NCBI GenBank assembly: GCA_017454075.1 | Contig: JAFTDQ010000142.1 | Coordinates: 1-6,073 of the forward strand | Length of the DNA: 6,073 nt | From: Clostridia bacterium | Lineage (GTDB): Bacteria; Bacillota_A; Clostridia; Oscillospirales; CAG-272 | Direction: 5' to 3' | Shown here: positions 1-5,752 of the stretch, piece by piece | How the letters are laid out: each line of letters begins with the position of its first letter | Numbering within the stretch: the first letter of the stretch is position 1 | Notes under the pieces: model-generated | The model's database searches: none | Seen by the model: the letters and a program-made list of their open reading frames with translations, nothing else | Told to the model about the DNA's origin: nothing | Made by a program: the position numbers and the translations under genes

Positions 1-141
1 GGACGGTACGCAGCGGTTCAACGATCTTTTGCGGAAAACGGCCGGCGTGACAAGCGCGATGCTTTCCGTTTCCCTAAAAGAACTGGAGGCGGACGGCATC
101 ATAACGCGCCGCCAGTACGAGGAGATCCCCCCGAGGGTCGA
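1..141. repeat. Terminal direct repeat, left copy (circular overlap)
   Basis: These 141 bases are identical to 5933-6073 by direct reading. The hxlR reading frame continues correctly from the right-hand copy into base 142, so the two ends are most simply one piece of DNA read twice. This gives a circular unit of 5,932 bp. The length of 141 matches a k-mer size used by common metagenome assemblers, which points to a closed path in the assembly graph rather than a biological repeat. Confidence 0.9.
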
Positions 142-244
142 ATACGCCCTTACGGACCGCGGCCGCCGGCTGTGGCCGATCCTGCACCGCCTCGCCCACT
201 GGGCGTCCGGCGAAGAATTCGACGGCGACGGCGAAAACGCCTGA
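1..244 (+). CDS. HxlR-family winged-helix regulator, 3' part (continues from 5805-6073)
   Basis: This is the C-terminal part of the regulator whose start lies at 5805; the frame here begins with a GAC codon at base 2 and stops with TGA at 242-244. Joined across the circle the protein is 123 residues, the usual length for the family. This part holds the second half of the winged helix: the RFNDLLR segment, the recognition helix region (SAMLSVSLKELEADG), the wing (RRQYEEIPPRVEY) and the ALTDRGRRL helix, all typical HxlR landmarks. HxlR proteins are cytoplasmic dimeric DNA-binding regulators, often of neighbouring redox or detoxification genes. The stop codon overlaps the ribosome site of the nitroreductase gene, so the two are co-transcribed and probably translationally coupled. 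The TTG at 29 is not a real start, because the frame is open upstream through the join. Confidence 0.9.
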   Translation, partial: DGTQRFNDLLRKTAGVTSAMLSVSLKELEADGIITRRQYEEIPPRVEYALTDRGRRLWPILHRLAHWASGEEFDGDGENA

Positions 245-250
245 GGAGGT
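243..250 (+). promoter_or_regulatory. Ribosome binding site overlapping the hxlR stop
   Basis: GAGGAGGT lies 5 bases before the ATG at 256 and shares bases with the TGA stop (242-244) of hxlR. It fixes the nitroreductase start at 256 over the in-frame ATG at 172, which lies inside hxlR, and it suggests translational coupling between regulator and enzyme. Confidence 0.85.
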
Positions 251-255
251 TTGCC

Positions 256-1065
256 ATGAACGTACTTGAAGCCATCAGGACCAGAAGAAGCGTCAGAACC
301 TTTGACGGAGTCCCGCTCCGCCCGGACGACGCGAAAAAAATCCCGGCGTTTGCCCTGAAAGTCGAAAATCCCTACGGTATCCCGATCGAATGGCGGCTTC
401 TCGACGCCGAAAAGCACGGCCTTTCAAGCCCGGTGATCGTCGGGGCGGACACGTATATCGCGGGCAAGCTGCGCCGCGTCCCGCACGCCGAGGAGGCCTT
501 CGGATATACGTTCGAGAAGGTCGTTCTGTTCGCGGAAAGCCTCGGCGTCGGCACGACCTGGATCGCCGGCACGATGAAGCGGGACGCCTTTGAAAAGGCG
601 ATGGCGCTGTCAGACGGCGAGGTCATGCCCTGCGTCAGCCCGCTCGGCTATCCGGCAAAGAAAATGTCGCTGCGCGAGAGCATGATGCGCAAGGGGATCG
701 GGGCGGACAACCGCTTTGCCTTCGGCGAGGTGTTTTTCGACGGCTCCTTTGATAAGCCTCTGACGAAAGACGCCGCCGGAGTCCTTGCCGGCGCGCTTGA
801 GGCGGTGCGCCTCGCGCCCTCCGCCATGAACAAACAGCCGTGGCGGGTCGTTCTGTCCGGAGATAAAGCTCACTTTTACGAAAAACGAAGCCGCGGCTAC
901 GACGACGGCGCGTGGGATATCCAAAAAATCGATATGGGCATCGCGCTGTGCCATTTCGAGCTTGCGGCGAACGAGCTCGGGATAAAGACGGCGTTTGAGA
1001 TCTCCGACCCGGGGATCGTCCTGCCGGCCGATACCGCGTATATCGCCTCTTTCAGACGCGAATAA
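256..1065 (+). CDS. Nitroreductase-family protein (TM1586-type), 269 aa
   Basis: The protein resembles the putative TM nitroreductase family (TM1586-like), in which two nitroreductase-like halves are fused in one chain. The first half opens with the FMN-phosphate motif RTRRSVRTF (residues 8-16) and has LGVGTTWIAG at 96-105. The second half carries the FMN-contact motif APSAMNKQPWR at 187-197 and a GIALCHFELAANELG helix at 228-242. Nitroreductases are cytoplasmic FMN enzymes that use NAD(P)H to reduce nitro compounds, quinones or related electrophiles; the substrate here is unknown. There is no signal peptide or membrane segment, and the length is normal for the family. The gene follows hxlR by 11 bases, so the regulator probably controls it directly. 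The ATG at 256 is chosen for its strong ribosome site. Family assignment is by motif recall without a search; substrate cannot be inferred. Confidence 0.88.
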   Translation: MNVLEAIRTRRSVRTFDGVPLRPDDAKKIPAFALKVENPYGIPIEWRLLDAEKHGLSSPVIVGADTYIAGKLRRVPHAEEAFGYTFEKVVLFAESLGVGTTWIAGTMKRDAFEKAMALSDGEVMPCVSPLGYPAKKMSLRESMMRKGIGADNRFAFGEVFFDGSFDKPLTKDAAGVLAGALEAVRLAPSAMNKQPWRVVLSGDKAHFYEKRSRGYDDGAWDIQKIDMGIALCHFELAANELGIKTAFEISDPGIVLPADTAYIASFRRE

Positions 1066-1178
1066 AACCGGCCGAAACAAAACGGAAGCCGCGCCCCGTT
1101 CAGAGTACCAAGCGAACCGCGCGAACGCGGCGAAAGAAGCCGCGAAAAAATAAAATTAAAAACCGTAAAGGAGCCGTT
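1066..1178 (+). other. Intra-operon spacer with overlapping small hairpins
   Basis: This 113-base gap separates the nitroreductase and flavodoxin-like genes. Two mutually exclusive stems can be drawn: CCGCG/CGCGG (1117-1121 with 1126-1130) and GCGGC/GCCGC (1127-1131 with 1139-1143). They are followed by an A-rich stretch (1144-1162) and an AAAGGAG ribosome site (1167-1173). No T-tract follows on the plus strand, so this is not an intrinsic terminator, and I found no convincing promoter. The downstream gene is probably read from the hxlR promoter. Confidence 0.4.
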
Positions 1179-1592
1179 ATGAAAATCGCAATCCGATATT
1201 TTACAAAATCGAAAAAGGGCAACACGAAAAAACTCGCCGACGCGGTGTCGGCGGCGCTGGGGACCGAGGCGCTCGACGTGTTCTCCGATCTGTCCGAAAA
1301 AACCGACAGACTGTTTCTGATAAACGCCATGTACGCGGCCGATATCGACAAAGAGGTCGTGCGCTTCCTGGCGCGAAACCGGGACAAGATCGGCGAAATC
1401 GTCAACATGAACACCGCCGCTTCCGGCTCCTCCACGCTGAAGGCGGTCAAAAAGGCCGCCGGCGCGCTCGGGATCCCGGTGAGCGAAAATGAGTTCCACT
1501 GCGCGGCCTCCTGGATCTTTATCAACAAGGGCCTTCCGACCGAAGAGGACTTCAGGCGGGCGGGTGAGTTTGCCGCCGGATTGGCACGATAA
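1179..1592 (+). CDS. Flavodoxin-like protein, 137 aa
   Basis: The N-terminus has the flavodoxin pattern: a first beta strand (MKIAIRYFT) running into a phosphate-binding loop TKSKKGNTKKLA (residues 9-20), where flavodoxins bind the FMN phosphate, followed by an alpha helix. A second strand, RLFLINAMY (44-52), and a third near EIVNMNTA (73-80) fit the Rossmann-like fold, and NTAASGS at 78-84 sits where the second FMN loop is expected. At 137 residues it is the size of short-chain flavodoxins. Such proteins carry electrons in the cytoplasm or act as small NAD(P)H-dependent quinone or flavin reductases. Next to a nitroreductase-family gene it may be an electron partner or a second detoxifying reductase (inference). 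AAAGGAG at 1167-1173 supports the start. No transmembrane segment is visible. Confidence 0.82.
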   Translation: MKIAIRYFTKSKKGNTKKLADAVSAALGTEALDVFSDLSEKTDRLFLINAMYAADIDKEVVRFLARNRDKIGEIVNMNTAASGSSTLKAVKKAAGALGIPVSENEFHCAASWIFINKGLPTEEDFRRAGEFAAGLAR

Positions 1593-1597
1593 GGCGG

Positions 1598-1662
1598 GAA
1601 GAACGGCCGCGTTCTTCAAAACGGCGCGGCAGACCGCGGCAAAAGCGGCGGCGTTTGCCGCG
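1598..1662 (+). other. Tandem strong hairpins between flavodoxin-like gene and small ORF
   Basis: Two perfect stems lie in the 94-base gap. The first is GAAGAAC/GTTCTTC (1598-1604 with 1611-1617, 6-base loop). The second is CGCGGCAAA/TTTGCCGCG (1635-1643 with 1654-1662, 10-base loop). Neither is followed by a T-tract, so they look like RNA-processing or stabilising structures at the 3' end of the flavodoxin-like message rather than Rho-independent terminators. They precede the AGGAGG at 1674-1679. Confidence 0.5.
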
Positions 1663-1686
1663 CAGAACAAAACAGGAGGACAATAT

Positions 1687-1791
1687 ATGGATATCCCGTT
1701 CAAAGGCAGGGCCGTCTCGGCCGTTTTGAAAGGCATCGTGATTCTCTCGGCCGCGCGCGGCGTAAAAGCAGAACGGCCGGCGCGCCTATAA
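1687..1791 (+). CDS. Small ORF of unknown function, 34 aa
   Basis: A near-perfect ribosome site, AGGAGG (1674-1679), sits 7 bases before an ATG that opens a 34-codon frame ending in TAA at 1789-1791. The peptide starts MDIPFKGRAVSAV, has a hydrophobic centre (VLKGIVILSA, about residues 13-22) and ends in a basic tail rich in Arg and Lys. I do not recognise it. It could be a real small amphipathic or membrane-associated peptide, or the stump of a longer gene whose 3' part was lost before the terminator at about 1851. The ribosome site is the main evidence; the coding region is too short for a codon-use judgement. Confidence 0.4.
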   Translation: MDIPFKGRAVSAVLKGIVILSAARGVKAERPARL

Positions 1792-1843
1792 GCCGGATCG
1801 GGCACGTCCGAAAGCGCGCGGCCGTCGATCGGCGCGATATATC

Positions 1844-1888
1844 AAAAAATCGGCGGCGGGCCCTACCCGCCGCCGCGCGTTATCTTTC
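1844..1888. terminator. Bidirectional intrinsic terminator at the convergence point
   Basis: A perfect 10-bp stem, CGGCGGCGGG (1851-1860) with CCCGCCGCCG (1866-1875), closes a 5-base loop. Read on the minus strand it is followed at once by ATTTTTTG (1844-1850), a classical T-tract that would stop transcripts coming from the rhamnosidase gene. Read on the plus strand it is followed by a weaker T-rich stretch (TTATCTTTCGTTTTG, 1880-1894) that would end the hxlR operon. Its place between the two convergent arms fits both uses. Confidence 0.8.
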
Positions 1889-1930
1889 GTTTTGTTCTCA
1901 GGAACGCTCCGCATGGGCGCCGGTCTTTTT

Positions 1931-1971
1931 CGGGGCGCCGCCCCGATCCCCGTTCAGGGGGATGATCCCCC
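1931..1971. other. GC-rich hairpin cluster with alternative pairings
   Basis: Stem CGGGGC/GCCCCG (1931-1936 with 1940-1945) is followed by stem GGGGGA/TCCCCC (1957-1962 with 1966-1971). A third pairing, ATCCCC/GGGGAT (1946-1951 with 1958-1963), competes with the second. No T-tract adjoins either. The cluster lies in the 314-base gene-free stretch between the terminator and the end of the rhamnosidase gene. It may be a dispersed intergenic repeat or a structured 3' end of the rhamnosidase message; I cannot tell which. Confidence 0.4.
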
Positions 1972-1995
1972 CGAAACCCCGCGAGCAAAAGTCCT

Positions 1996-2109
1996 TTTTC
2001 AGGTCAATTTACCGCGATCCTGCCCGGAAAAAGTCTCGCGCCGTTCGGCAGCGGTTTCTGCGCCCGAGACCCACGATCGCGAGATGCGAGACCCGCTCGG
2101 CAGGCGCCG
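1996..2109 (-). pseudogene. Decayed 3' remnant of a CMD-cupin paralogue
   Basis: This stretch aligns by eye with 4412-4524, the 3' end of the intact CMD-cupin gene. I count about 89 identities in 113 aligned bases with one 1-base insertion near 2070-2072; the first 19 bases (1996-2014 against 4412-4430) are identical. On the minus strand it reads ERVSHLAIV, then after the frameshift VSGAETAAERRETFSGQ and DRGKLT with a TGA stop at 1999-2001. The intact protein has EWFSHLAIEV, AGEETDTEWCEAV and DYGKLT with its stop at 4415-4417. Only about 37 codons survive. Similarity ends near 2109, and the next 80 bases up to the rhamnosidase stop show nothing I recognise. The divergence means it is an old duplicate or paralogue, not an assembly copy. 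Confidence 0.8.
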
Positions 2110-2189
2110 GAACGCGGTCTTGTTAGGGTAATAAAACGTCCGGCCGAAATTTGCAGACACCGATCCGATTCAGCCGTCCGTACCGCCTC

Positions 2190-4304
2190 TCAAACGAGCC
2201 TGATCCCGTCGGGAAGGCTCACGTCAAGCGACAGCTCCCCGTTTTTCTTGTGCCATTCAACGTATATTTTGCCGTGCGGCGTCGGCACCTCACCCTTCGC
2301 CCAGTCGAGCGTTTCGGTATACGGCTTTACGGTCACCGTGCCGAAACCCGGAGACGCGGGCTTTACGCCGAGGATCACCGCCGAAAATTCGTACGCGGGA
2401 GCGCTCGACCAACCGTGGCATTCGCTCCTCGGCTGACCGGGGTTCTCGCACCACGTCGTGCAGTGCCTGTCGAGCATTTCGCGCCAGCCGTCAAGCACGC
2501 GGTCCGCGTGATCGTAATGACCGGAGATCTCAAGCGCGCGGAACATGAAATGGTTCATGGAGAAGGTACAGCGGTCGACGTCCGCGTCGATGGTCCTCTG
2601 CATAAGCGCGTGAGCCTGCTCACCCTCAAACGCGCCGGACAGGATCGCCCAAAGCGTCGTATGCTCGGAGTAATCGTTTCTTTCCGGCGTGTTTCTGAAC
2701 AGGCCCTTTTCCGTGTCGTAGCAATATTTCACGGTAAGCCCGTTCTGCCTGTCCGCCCTTGCCCTGTAATCCGCAGCGGCTCCGTGCTTTCCGCACGCGT
2801 CGCAGATCCCGGCGGCGGCTTTCAGCGCCGCGGCGTACATGAGATTGGACACGGTCAGCGGCTCTTCAAGCCCTCCCACGGGAACGCCGCCGGGCCATCC
2901 GGGCACCCAATCGACAAACGGCCAGTAGGGCGTGACGCCGAACAGTCCGCGTTCATCCTCGTATCTGCGGAAGCCCTCAAGCACGCGGTCGATAAATCCG
3001 GTCATTTCGGTGACGAAAGGGATATCGCCGGTGTATATCATATAGTCTCTGACCATGAATATGAAGAACAGCGAAAAATCGGGGATCACCTGGATCATAG
3101 TGGACGGATAGTTCGCCTGGATCATTCCGTCCGGGATCTGCGAGTGCGCCATATCGGTGATGCATTTCCTCTGCATACGGGTGTCGTTTACGTAACGATA
3201 CGTGAAGAGCGCCTCGTTCGCGGAGTCCATGCCGTACTGCTGCTGTTCATAGTACGGGCAGTCAACGTAGATCTCGTGCATACAGCAGCGGACCGTGTTA
3301 AGGCTGACGTCCCACATTTTGTTCAGCTGTTCGTCGGAGCACCGGAACCGCGCGATATCGTGCATGGGATAGAAGTACTCTGCAAACGAAGCGCCGCGCA
3401 GCTCGAACTCGCCGTCGGATTCCAGTCTTACGAATCTGAAGGCACGGTACCAGAACGGACTGAAAACCGTCACCCCGTCGGTCGCCGTGATCTCGTCGTA
3501 AACGCCCTCGATAAGTCCGCCGGGCTCGTCGCGCATATTTTTGTACCATCCGCCTTTTCCGTCGGGCGTCAGGCGGCATTCCGCATACAGTATCCTTATG
3601 ACGGTGCCGGGCTTCGCGCTGACGGCGAAACGGACCTTCGCCGTCGTGTATTTGCCGGAATCGAGTTCTTTTACGTTCGGCTCGCACAGGTCGACGGAGA
3701 ATTCTTTTTCCGGATACGTCTGCATCTGAGGAATGGGACGCTTTTCAAGGATATACCGCTCGTTCAAGCCGAACTCATTGTAGCAGCCGTTCTGAGGTCT
3801 GGCTTCATACCAACACGTCACGGGCACGCGGACGAGCGTCGGCGCGCCGCTTACGCGCTCAAATTCCGGGATCGAGGGGTGAACGCCCCTTCCCTGCATA
3901 AACGATACGGAATCGTCACGGAAGCATTCCCAGCTTTCATCCGAGCGAAAATCGCGGTTTTCGCCGTCGCAGACGAGGCGGCCCGTCAACCAGAGCGCGG
4001 CGCGGTCTTTTTTGAACGTGGAGATGAACGCTTCGTCGTGAACGTAGTAAACCTTTACGCAGATCTCGTTCTCGCCCTCGACGAGCTTATCACCGCATTC
4101 GACGGTGTCATAGTATCTTTGGTACCACGAGCCCTGGCAGGGCCCCTCGCAGCAAAGCGCGCCGTTTATGTAAAGCTGATAGCGCGTGTCCGCGCACACG
4201 TCCACGGAAAGGGCGTTGACCTTTCCCGCCGTGATCTTCTTCATGAAATAATAGAAATGAGACTGTACGGGACGTTCGTCCGCGCGTATCCAGATACCGT
4301 TCAT
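2190..4304 (-). CDS. GH78 alpha-L-rhamnosidase-type glycoside hydrolase, 704 aa
   Basis: This enzyme of the bacterial alpha-L-rhamnosidase family (GH78) should remove terminal L-rhamnose from plant oligosaccharides or rhamnosylated phenolics by the inverting mechanism. Domains in order: an N-terminal beta sandwich with RYQLYING at 41-48; a concanavalin-like domain ending in FRFVRLES near 289-296; a linker YFYPMHD..FRCSDEQLNKMW (310-331) into the (alpha/alpha)6 barrel; and a C-terminal beta sandwich with ILGVKP near 644. The motif DCPYYEQQQYGMD (348-360) puts D348, E353 and D360 at the spacing of D567, E572 and D579 of Bacillus BsRhaB; E620 in TTWCE is the likely base (E841 there). The Arg that usually precedes the Glu is Tyr. 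There is no signal peptide, so it is probably cytoplasmic and acts on imported glycosides. The ATG at 4304 is preferred over one at 4406 because AGAGGG lies 5 bases upstream and the extra 34 residues are basic and unlike the family. Direct repeats of the CMD-cupin tail flank it. Confidence 0.88.
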   Translation of the reverse strand: MNGIWIRADERPVQSHFYYFMKKITAGKVNALSVDVCADTRYQLYINGALCCEGPCQGSWYQRYYDTVECGDKLVEGENEICVKVYYVHDEAFISTFKKDRAALWLTGRLVCDGENRDFRSDESWECFRDDSVSFMQGRGVHPSIPEFERVSGAPTLVRVPVTCWYEARPQNGCYNEFGLNERYILEKRPIPQMQTYPEKEFSVDLCEPNVKELDSGKYTTAKVRFAVSAKPGTVIRILYAECRLTPDGKGGWYKNMRDEPGGLIEGVYDEITATDGVTVFSPFWYRAFRFVRLESDGEFELRGASFAEYFYPMHDIARFRCSDEQLNKMWDVSLNTVRCCMHEIYVDCPYYEQQQYGMDSANEALFTYRYVNDTRMQRKCITDMAHSQIPDGMIQANYPSTMIQVIPDFSLFFIFMVRDYMIYTGDIPFVTEMTGFIDRVLEGFRRYEDERGLFGVTPYWPFVDWVPGWPGGVPVGGLEEPLTVSNLMYAAALKAAAGICDACGKHGAAADYRARADRQNGLTVKYCYDTEKGLFRNTPERNDYSEHTTLWAILSGAFEGEQAHALMQRTIDADVDRCTFSMNHFMFRALEISGHYDHADRVLDGWREMLDRHCTTWCENPGQPRSECHGWSSAPAYEFSAVILGVKPASPGFGTVTVKPYTETLDWAKGEVPTPHGKIYVEWHKKNGELSLDVSLPDGIRLV

Positions 4305-4309
4305 ATGAT

Positions 4310-4315
4310 CCCTCT
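4310..4315 (-). promoter_or_regulatory. Ribosome binding site deciding the GH78 start
   Basis: On the minus strand AGAGGG lies 5 bases before the ATG at 4304-4302. It supports this start over the in-frame ATG at 4406, which has no comparable site and would add an unlikely Arg/Lys-rich extension. Confidence 0.65.
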
Positions 4316-4326
4316 GTTTTTTCTTG

Positions 4327-4355
4327 ATTTTAACATCTCGACGCGCAAAAGAAAA
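4327..4355 (-). promoter_or_regulatory. Possible extended -10 promoter for the GH78 gene
   Basis: On the minus strand TAAAAT (4332-4327) is preceded directly by TGT, a TGN extended -10. A weak -35 (TTTTCT, 4355-4350) lies 17 bases upstream. It would start transcription about 15 bases before the GH78 ribosome site, in the 110-base gap after the CMD-cupin gene. It suggests the rhamnosidase can be expressed apart from the ABM and CMD-cupin pair. The -35 match is poor. Confidence 0.4.
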
Positions 4356-4411
4356 CGCGGAGACTGTTAAAGAACGCCTCGATAATACCGCCGGCGTGCG
4401 GCGCACGGCCC

Positions 4412-4524
4412 TTTTCAGGTCAATTTACCGTAATCCGCTTCGGAAACGGCCTCGCACCATTCGGTATCGGTTTCCTCGCCCGCGACCTCGATCGCAAGGT
4501 GCGAGAACCATTCGTCCGGCGCCG
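4412..4524 (-). repeat. Intact partner of the direct repeat flanking the GH78 gene
   Basis: This is the 3' end of the CMD-cupin gene. It matches the decayed copy at 1996-2109 in the same orientation, starting with a 19-base identical block (4412-4430). The pair encloses the whole GH78 gene and its possible promoter, about 2.4 kb apart. Confidence 0.75.
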
Positions 4525-5170
4525 CGCCGTGCCAGTGCTTGACGCCAGCCGGGATATGGATCACGCTGCCCGGCGTCAGCTCGACGGCCGCCTTGCCCCA
4601 TTCCTGATAATACCCTCTGCCGCCGACGCCGATCAGCATCTGCCCGCCGCCGCTTTTGGCGCGGTGGATATGCCAGTTGTTGCGGCAGCCCGGCTCGAAC
4701 GTGACGTTGAACACCGGGACCTGCTCCGCGGAAACGGGCGAAAGATAACTCTGACCGACAAAGAACCGCCCGTAGGGGTTCGGCTCGCCTATGGGGAAAA
4801 AGATCGACTGCTGATAGCGATCCTTTTCCGTCGCCGCCGGCGTTTGTTCGTTCCAGACCTCCTTGGCCAAACGGAACACCGCCCAGCCCTTCGGCCAGCC
4901 GACGTACATCGCCGCGTGGGTGATGATCGCGGCAATCTCCTCCTTTGTCACACCGTGCGCCTTGGCGTTCTGAAGATGATAGGTCAGCGAAGAATCGGTA
5001 ATGCCCGACGCCATAAGCGACACGACCGTGACGATACATTTTGTTTTTACGTCGATCGCCTTTTCGTTCCACACCACTCCGAACAGCACGTCGTCGTTCA
5101 GGTGCGCAAACGTCGGAGCGAACGCGCCGAGCTGGCTTCTTCCCGCCGTTTGTACGATTTTTTCACTCAT
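4415..5170 (-). CDS. Carboxymuconolactone decarboxylase-like / cupin fusion protein, 251 aa
   Basis: Two domains are joined. Residues about 17-108 form a carboxymuconolactone decarboxylase (CMD/AhpD-type) all-helical domain, with KTKCIVTVVSLMASG (42-56), a conserved His in SLTYHLQNAKAHGVTKEEI (61-79) and ITHAAMYVGWPKGW (83-96). Residues about 154-230 form a cupin barrel with the metal motif NNWHIH (H167, H169), Q177, and a second histidine motif PAGVKHWHG (207-215). This fusion is a known arrangement; some cupin relatives are metal-dependent hydroxynitrile lyases, but most members are uncharacterised and I do not assign a reaction. C45 is the only thiol near the CMD active region, so there is no CXXC peroxidase pair. 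It is cytoplasmic, with no signal peptide. GGAGGGG at 5183-5177 lies 6 bases before the ATG. It follows the ABM gene by 16 bases, so they form one operon. A decayed paralogue of its tail lies at 1996-2109. Confidence 0.9.
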   Translation of the reverse strand: MSEKIVQTAGRSQLGAFAPTFAHLNDDVLFGVVWNEKAIDVKTKCIVTVVSLMASGITDSSLTYHLQNAKAHGVTKEEIAAIITHAAMYVGWPKGWAVFRLAKEVWNEQTPAATEKDRYQQSIFFPIGEPNPYGRFFVGQSYLSPVSAEQVPVFNVTFEPGCRNNWHIHRAKSGGGQMLIGVGGRGYYQEWGKAAVELTPGSVIHIPAGVKHWHGAAPDEWFSHLAIEVAGEETDTEWCEAVSEADYGKLT

Positions 5171-5186
5171 TGGGATCCCCTCCGCT

Positions 5187-5510
5187 TTATTTTCTCAGAA
5201 ACGCTTCATCCGATCCGTCCGCGGCGGTCACGTACCGCTCGGCCGTCATGTGCAGGTCGTATTTCTCGCGCATGGCGGCGATTTTTTCCATCAACGGACC
5301 GGCGTGATGAGCGTCCAGCGCCGCCTGATCGCGCCACGAATCGATGAGCAGAACCGTTTCGGGATCGTCGAGCGGCAAAAAGTACCGATATCTCAGGTTT
5401 CCGGTCTCCGCGCGGACCGCGTCGGCGATACCGCTGCTCTCCATCTCCCGCGCGAATTTCCGGGCGCTGCCGTTTTGGCCTTTATAGTACAGATTGACGG
5501 TAATGATCAT
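5187..5510 (-). CDS. ABM-superfamily (putative quinol) monooxygenase, 107 aa
   Basis: This small protein has the antibiotic biosynthesis monooxygenase (ABM) pattern of a ferredoxin-like alpha-beta barrel: a first strand MIITVNLYY (1-9), a helix, then NLRYRYFLPLDDPETVLLIDSWRD in two stretches (38-61) with the conserved Trp at 59, and ALDAHHAGPLMEKI (64-77) with His 68 and 69. The length is normal for the dimeric cofactor-free monooxygenases such as quinol monooxygenase YgiN. Such enzymes oxidise quinols or polyphenols; others of the fold are haem-degrading, so the substrate is uncertain. The C-terminal tail after about residue 95 is extra and charged. It is first on the minus-strand arm, with GGAGGG at 5520-5515 four bases before the ATG and a strong promoter upstream, and its stop is 16 bases before the CMD-cupin start. 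Confidence 0.85.
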   Translation of the reverse strand: MIITVNLYYKGQNGSARKFAREMESSGIADAVRAETGNLRYRYFLPLDDPETVLLIDSWRDQAALDAHHAGPLMEKIAAMREKYDLHMTAERYVTAADGSDEAFLRK

Positions 5511-5587
5511 ATTACCCTCCTTCTTTTAAGAAAACCGCGTCTTCCTTTGATTTTTGTCGGGCCGTTGTCCCGGATCGCCGTTTCATT

Positions 5588-5616
5588 ATGATAGCACAAT
5601 ATTCATACGGCGTCAA
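5588..5616 (-). promoter_or_regulatory. Sigma-A type promoter for the ABM / CMD-cupin arm
   Basis: On the minus strand TTGACG (5616-5611) and TATCAT (5593-5588) are separated by exactly 17 bases, and TGC directly precedes the -10 as an extended element. The predicted start of transcription is near 5581, giving an untranslated leader of about 70 bases. The -35 box is one arm of the inverted repeat 5611-5629, so a repressor there would block it. Confidence 0.8.
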
Positions 5617-5629
5617 GATGTTTTTGACG
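5611..5629. promoter_or_regulatory. Inverted repeat covering the -35 box of the minus-strand promoter
   Basis: CGTCAA (5611-5616) and TTGACG (5624-5629) are perfect 6-bp arms around 7 bases. The first arm is the -35 box of the ABM promoter. The size and spacing suit a dimeric winged-helix regulator, so it is a candidate operator for the adjacent HxlR protein; binding is inferred. Confidence 0.5.
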
Positions 5630-5632
5630 GAT

Positions 5633-5649
5633 ATCGGCGAATCGCCGAT
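5633..5649. promoter_or_regulatory. Perfect 17-base palindrome, candidate operator
   Basis: ATCGGCGA (5633-5640), one central A, then TCGCCGAT (5642-5649): two perfect 8-bp arms. It lies 17 bases upstream of the minus-strand -35 box and about 75 upstream of the hxlR -35 box. That position suits a shared regulator site for both divergent promoters. Confidence 0.5.
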
Positions 5650-5666
5650 CCGCGCCTGCCGCCGCG

Positions 5667-5699
5667 TTTTGCCGCAAACGGTCCCTGAAAACGGCAAAA
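5667..5699. promoter_or_regulatory. Inverted repeat TTTTGCCG / CGGCAAAA
   Basis: Perfect 8-bp arms (5667-5674 and 5692-5699) enclose 17 bases, about 25 bases upstream of the hxlR -35 box. It could be a paired regulator site or a cruciform-forming element. Its function is unknown. Confidence 0.4.
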
Positions 5700-5723
5700 G
5701 CCCATTTAAGTATGAAAACCATA

Positions 5724-5752
5724 TTGACTCCGAAAAAGATATGTGCTATAAT
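5724..5752 (+). promoter_or_regulatory. Consensus promoter for hxlR and the plus-strand operon
   Basis: TTGACT (5724-5729) and a perfect TATAAT (5747-5752) are separated by 17 bases, with TGC just before the -10. Transcription should start near 5759, about 46 bases before the hxlR ATG. Such a strong unregulated match implies the promoter is normally held down by a repressor, most simply by HxlR itself. Confidence 0.88.

Noticed and set aside
172..255. An in-frame upstream ATG that would extend the nitroreductase by 28 residues
   Set aside because: It lies inside hxlR, has no ribosome site, and the extension is mostly Arg. The ATG at 256 has a strong GAGGAGG site.
897..1805. A 302-codon minus-strand frame across the nitroreductase and flavodoxin-like genes
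   Set aside because: It overlaps two well-supported plus-strand genes and crosses their intergenic hairpins. It has no domain I recognise.
1892..2131. A 79-codon plus-strand frame over the hairpin cluster and CMD-cupin remnant
   Set aside because: It is antisense to the pseudogene remnant, runs through strong hairpins and has no good ribosome site.
2151..4370. A 739-codon open frame on the plus strand, opposite the GH78 gene
   Set aside because: It mirrors the GH78 gene over nearly its whole length. The translation is rich in Arg, His and Val with no recognisable domain, as expected from the antisense of a GC-rich gene. There is no ribosome site at its start.
5512..5586. A 24-codon minus-strand leader frame (MKRRSGTT...) ending two bases before the ABM start
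   Set aside because: Its ATG at 5586-5584 lies between the -10 box (5588) and the predicted start of transcription (about 5581), so it would not be in the message. It also lacks a ribosome site.
4499..5591. Long plus-strand frames opposite the CMD-cupin and ABM genes (4499-5347 and 5001-5591)
   Set aside because: Both are antisense to genes with clear motifs and ribosome sites, and both run through gene boundaries.
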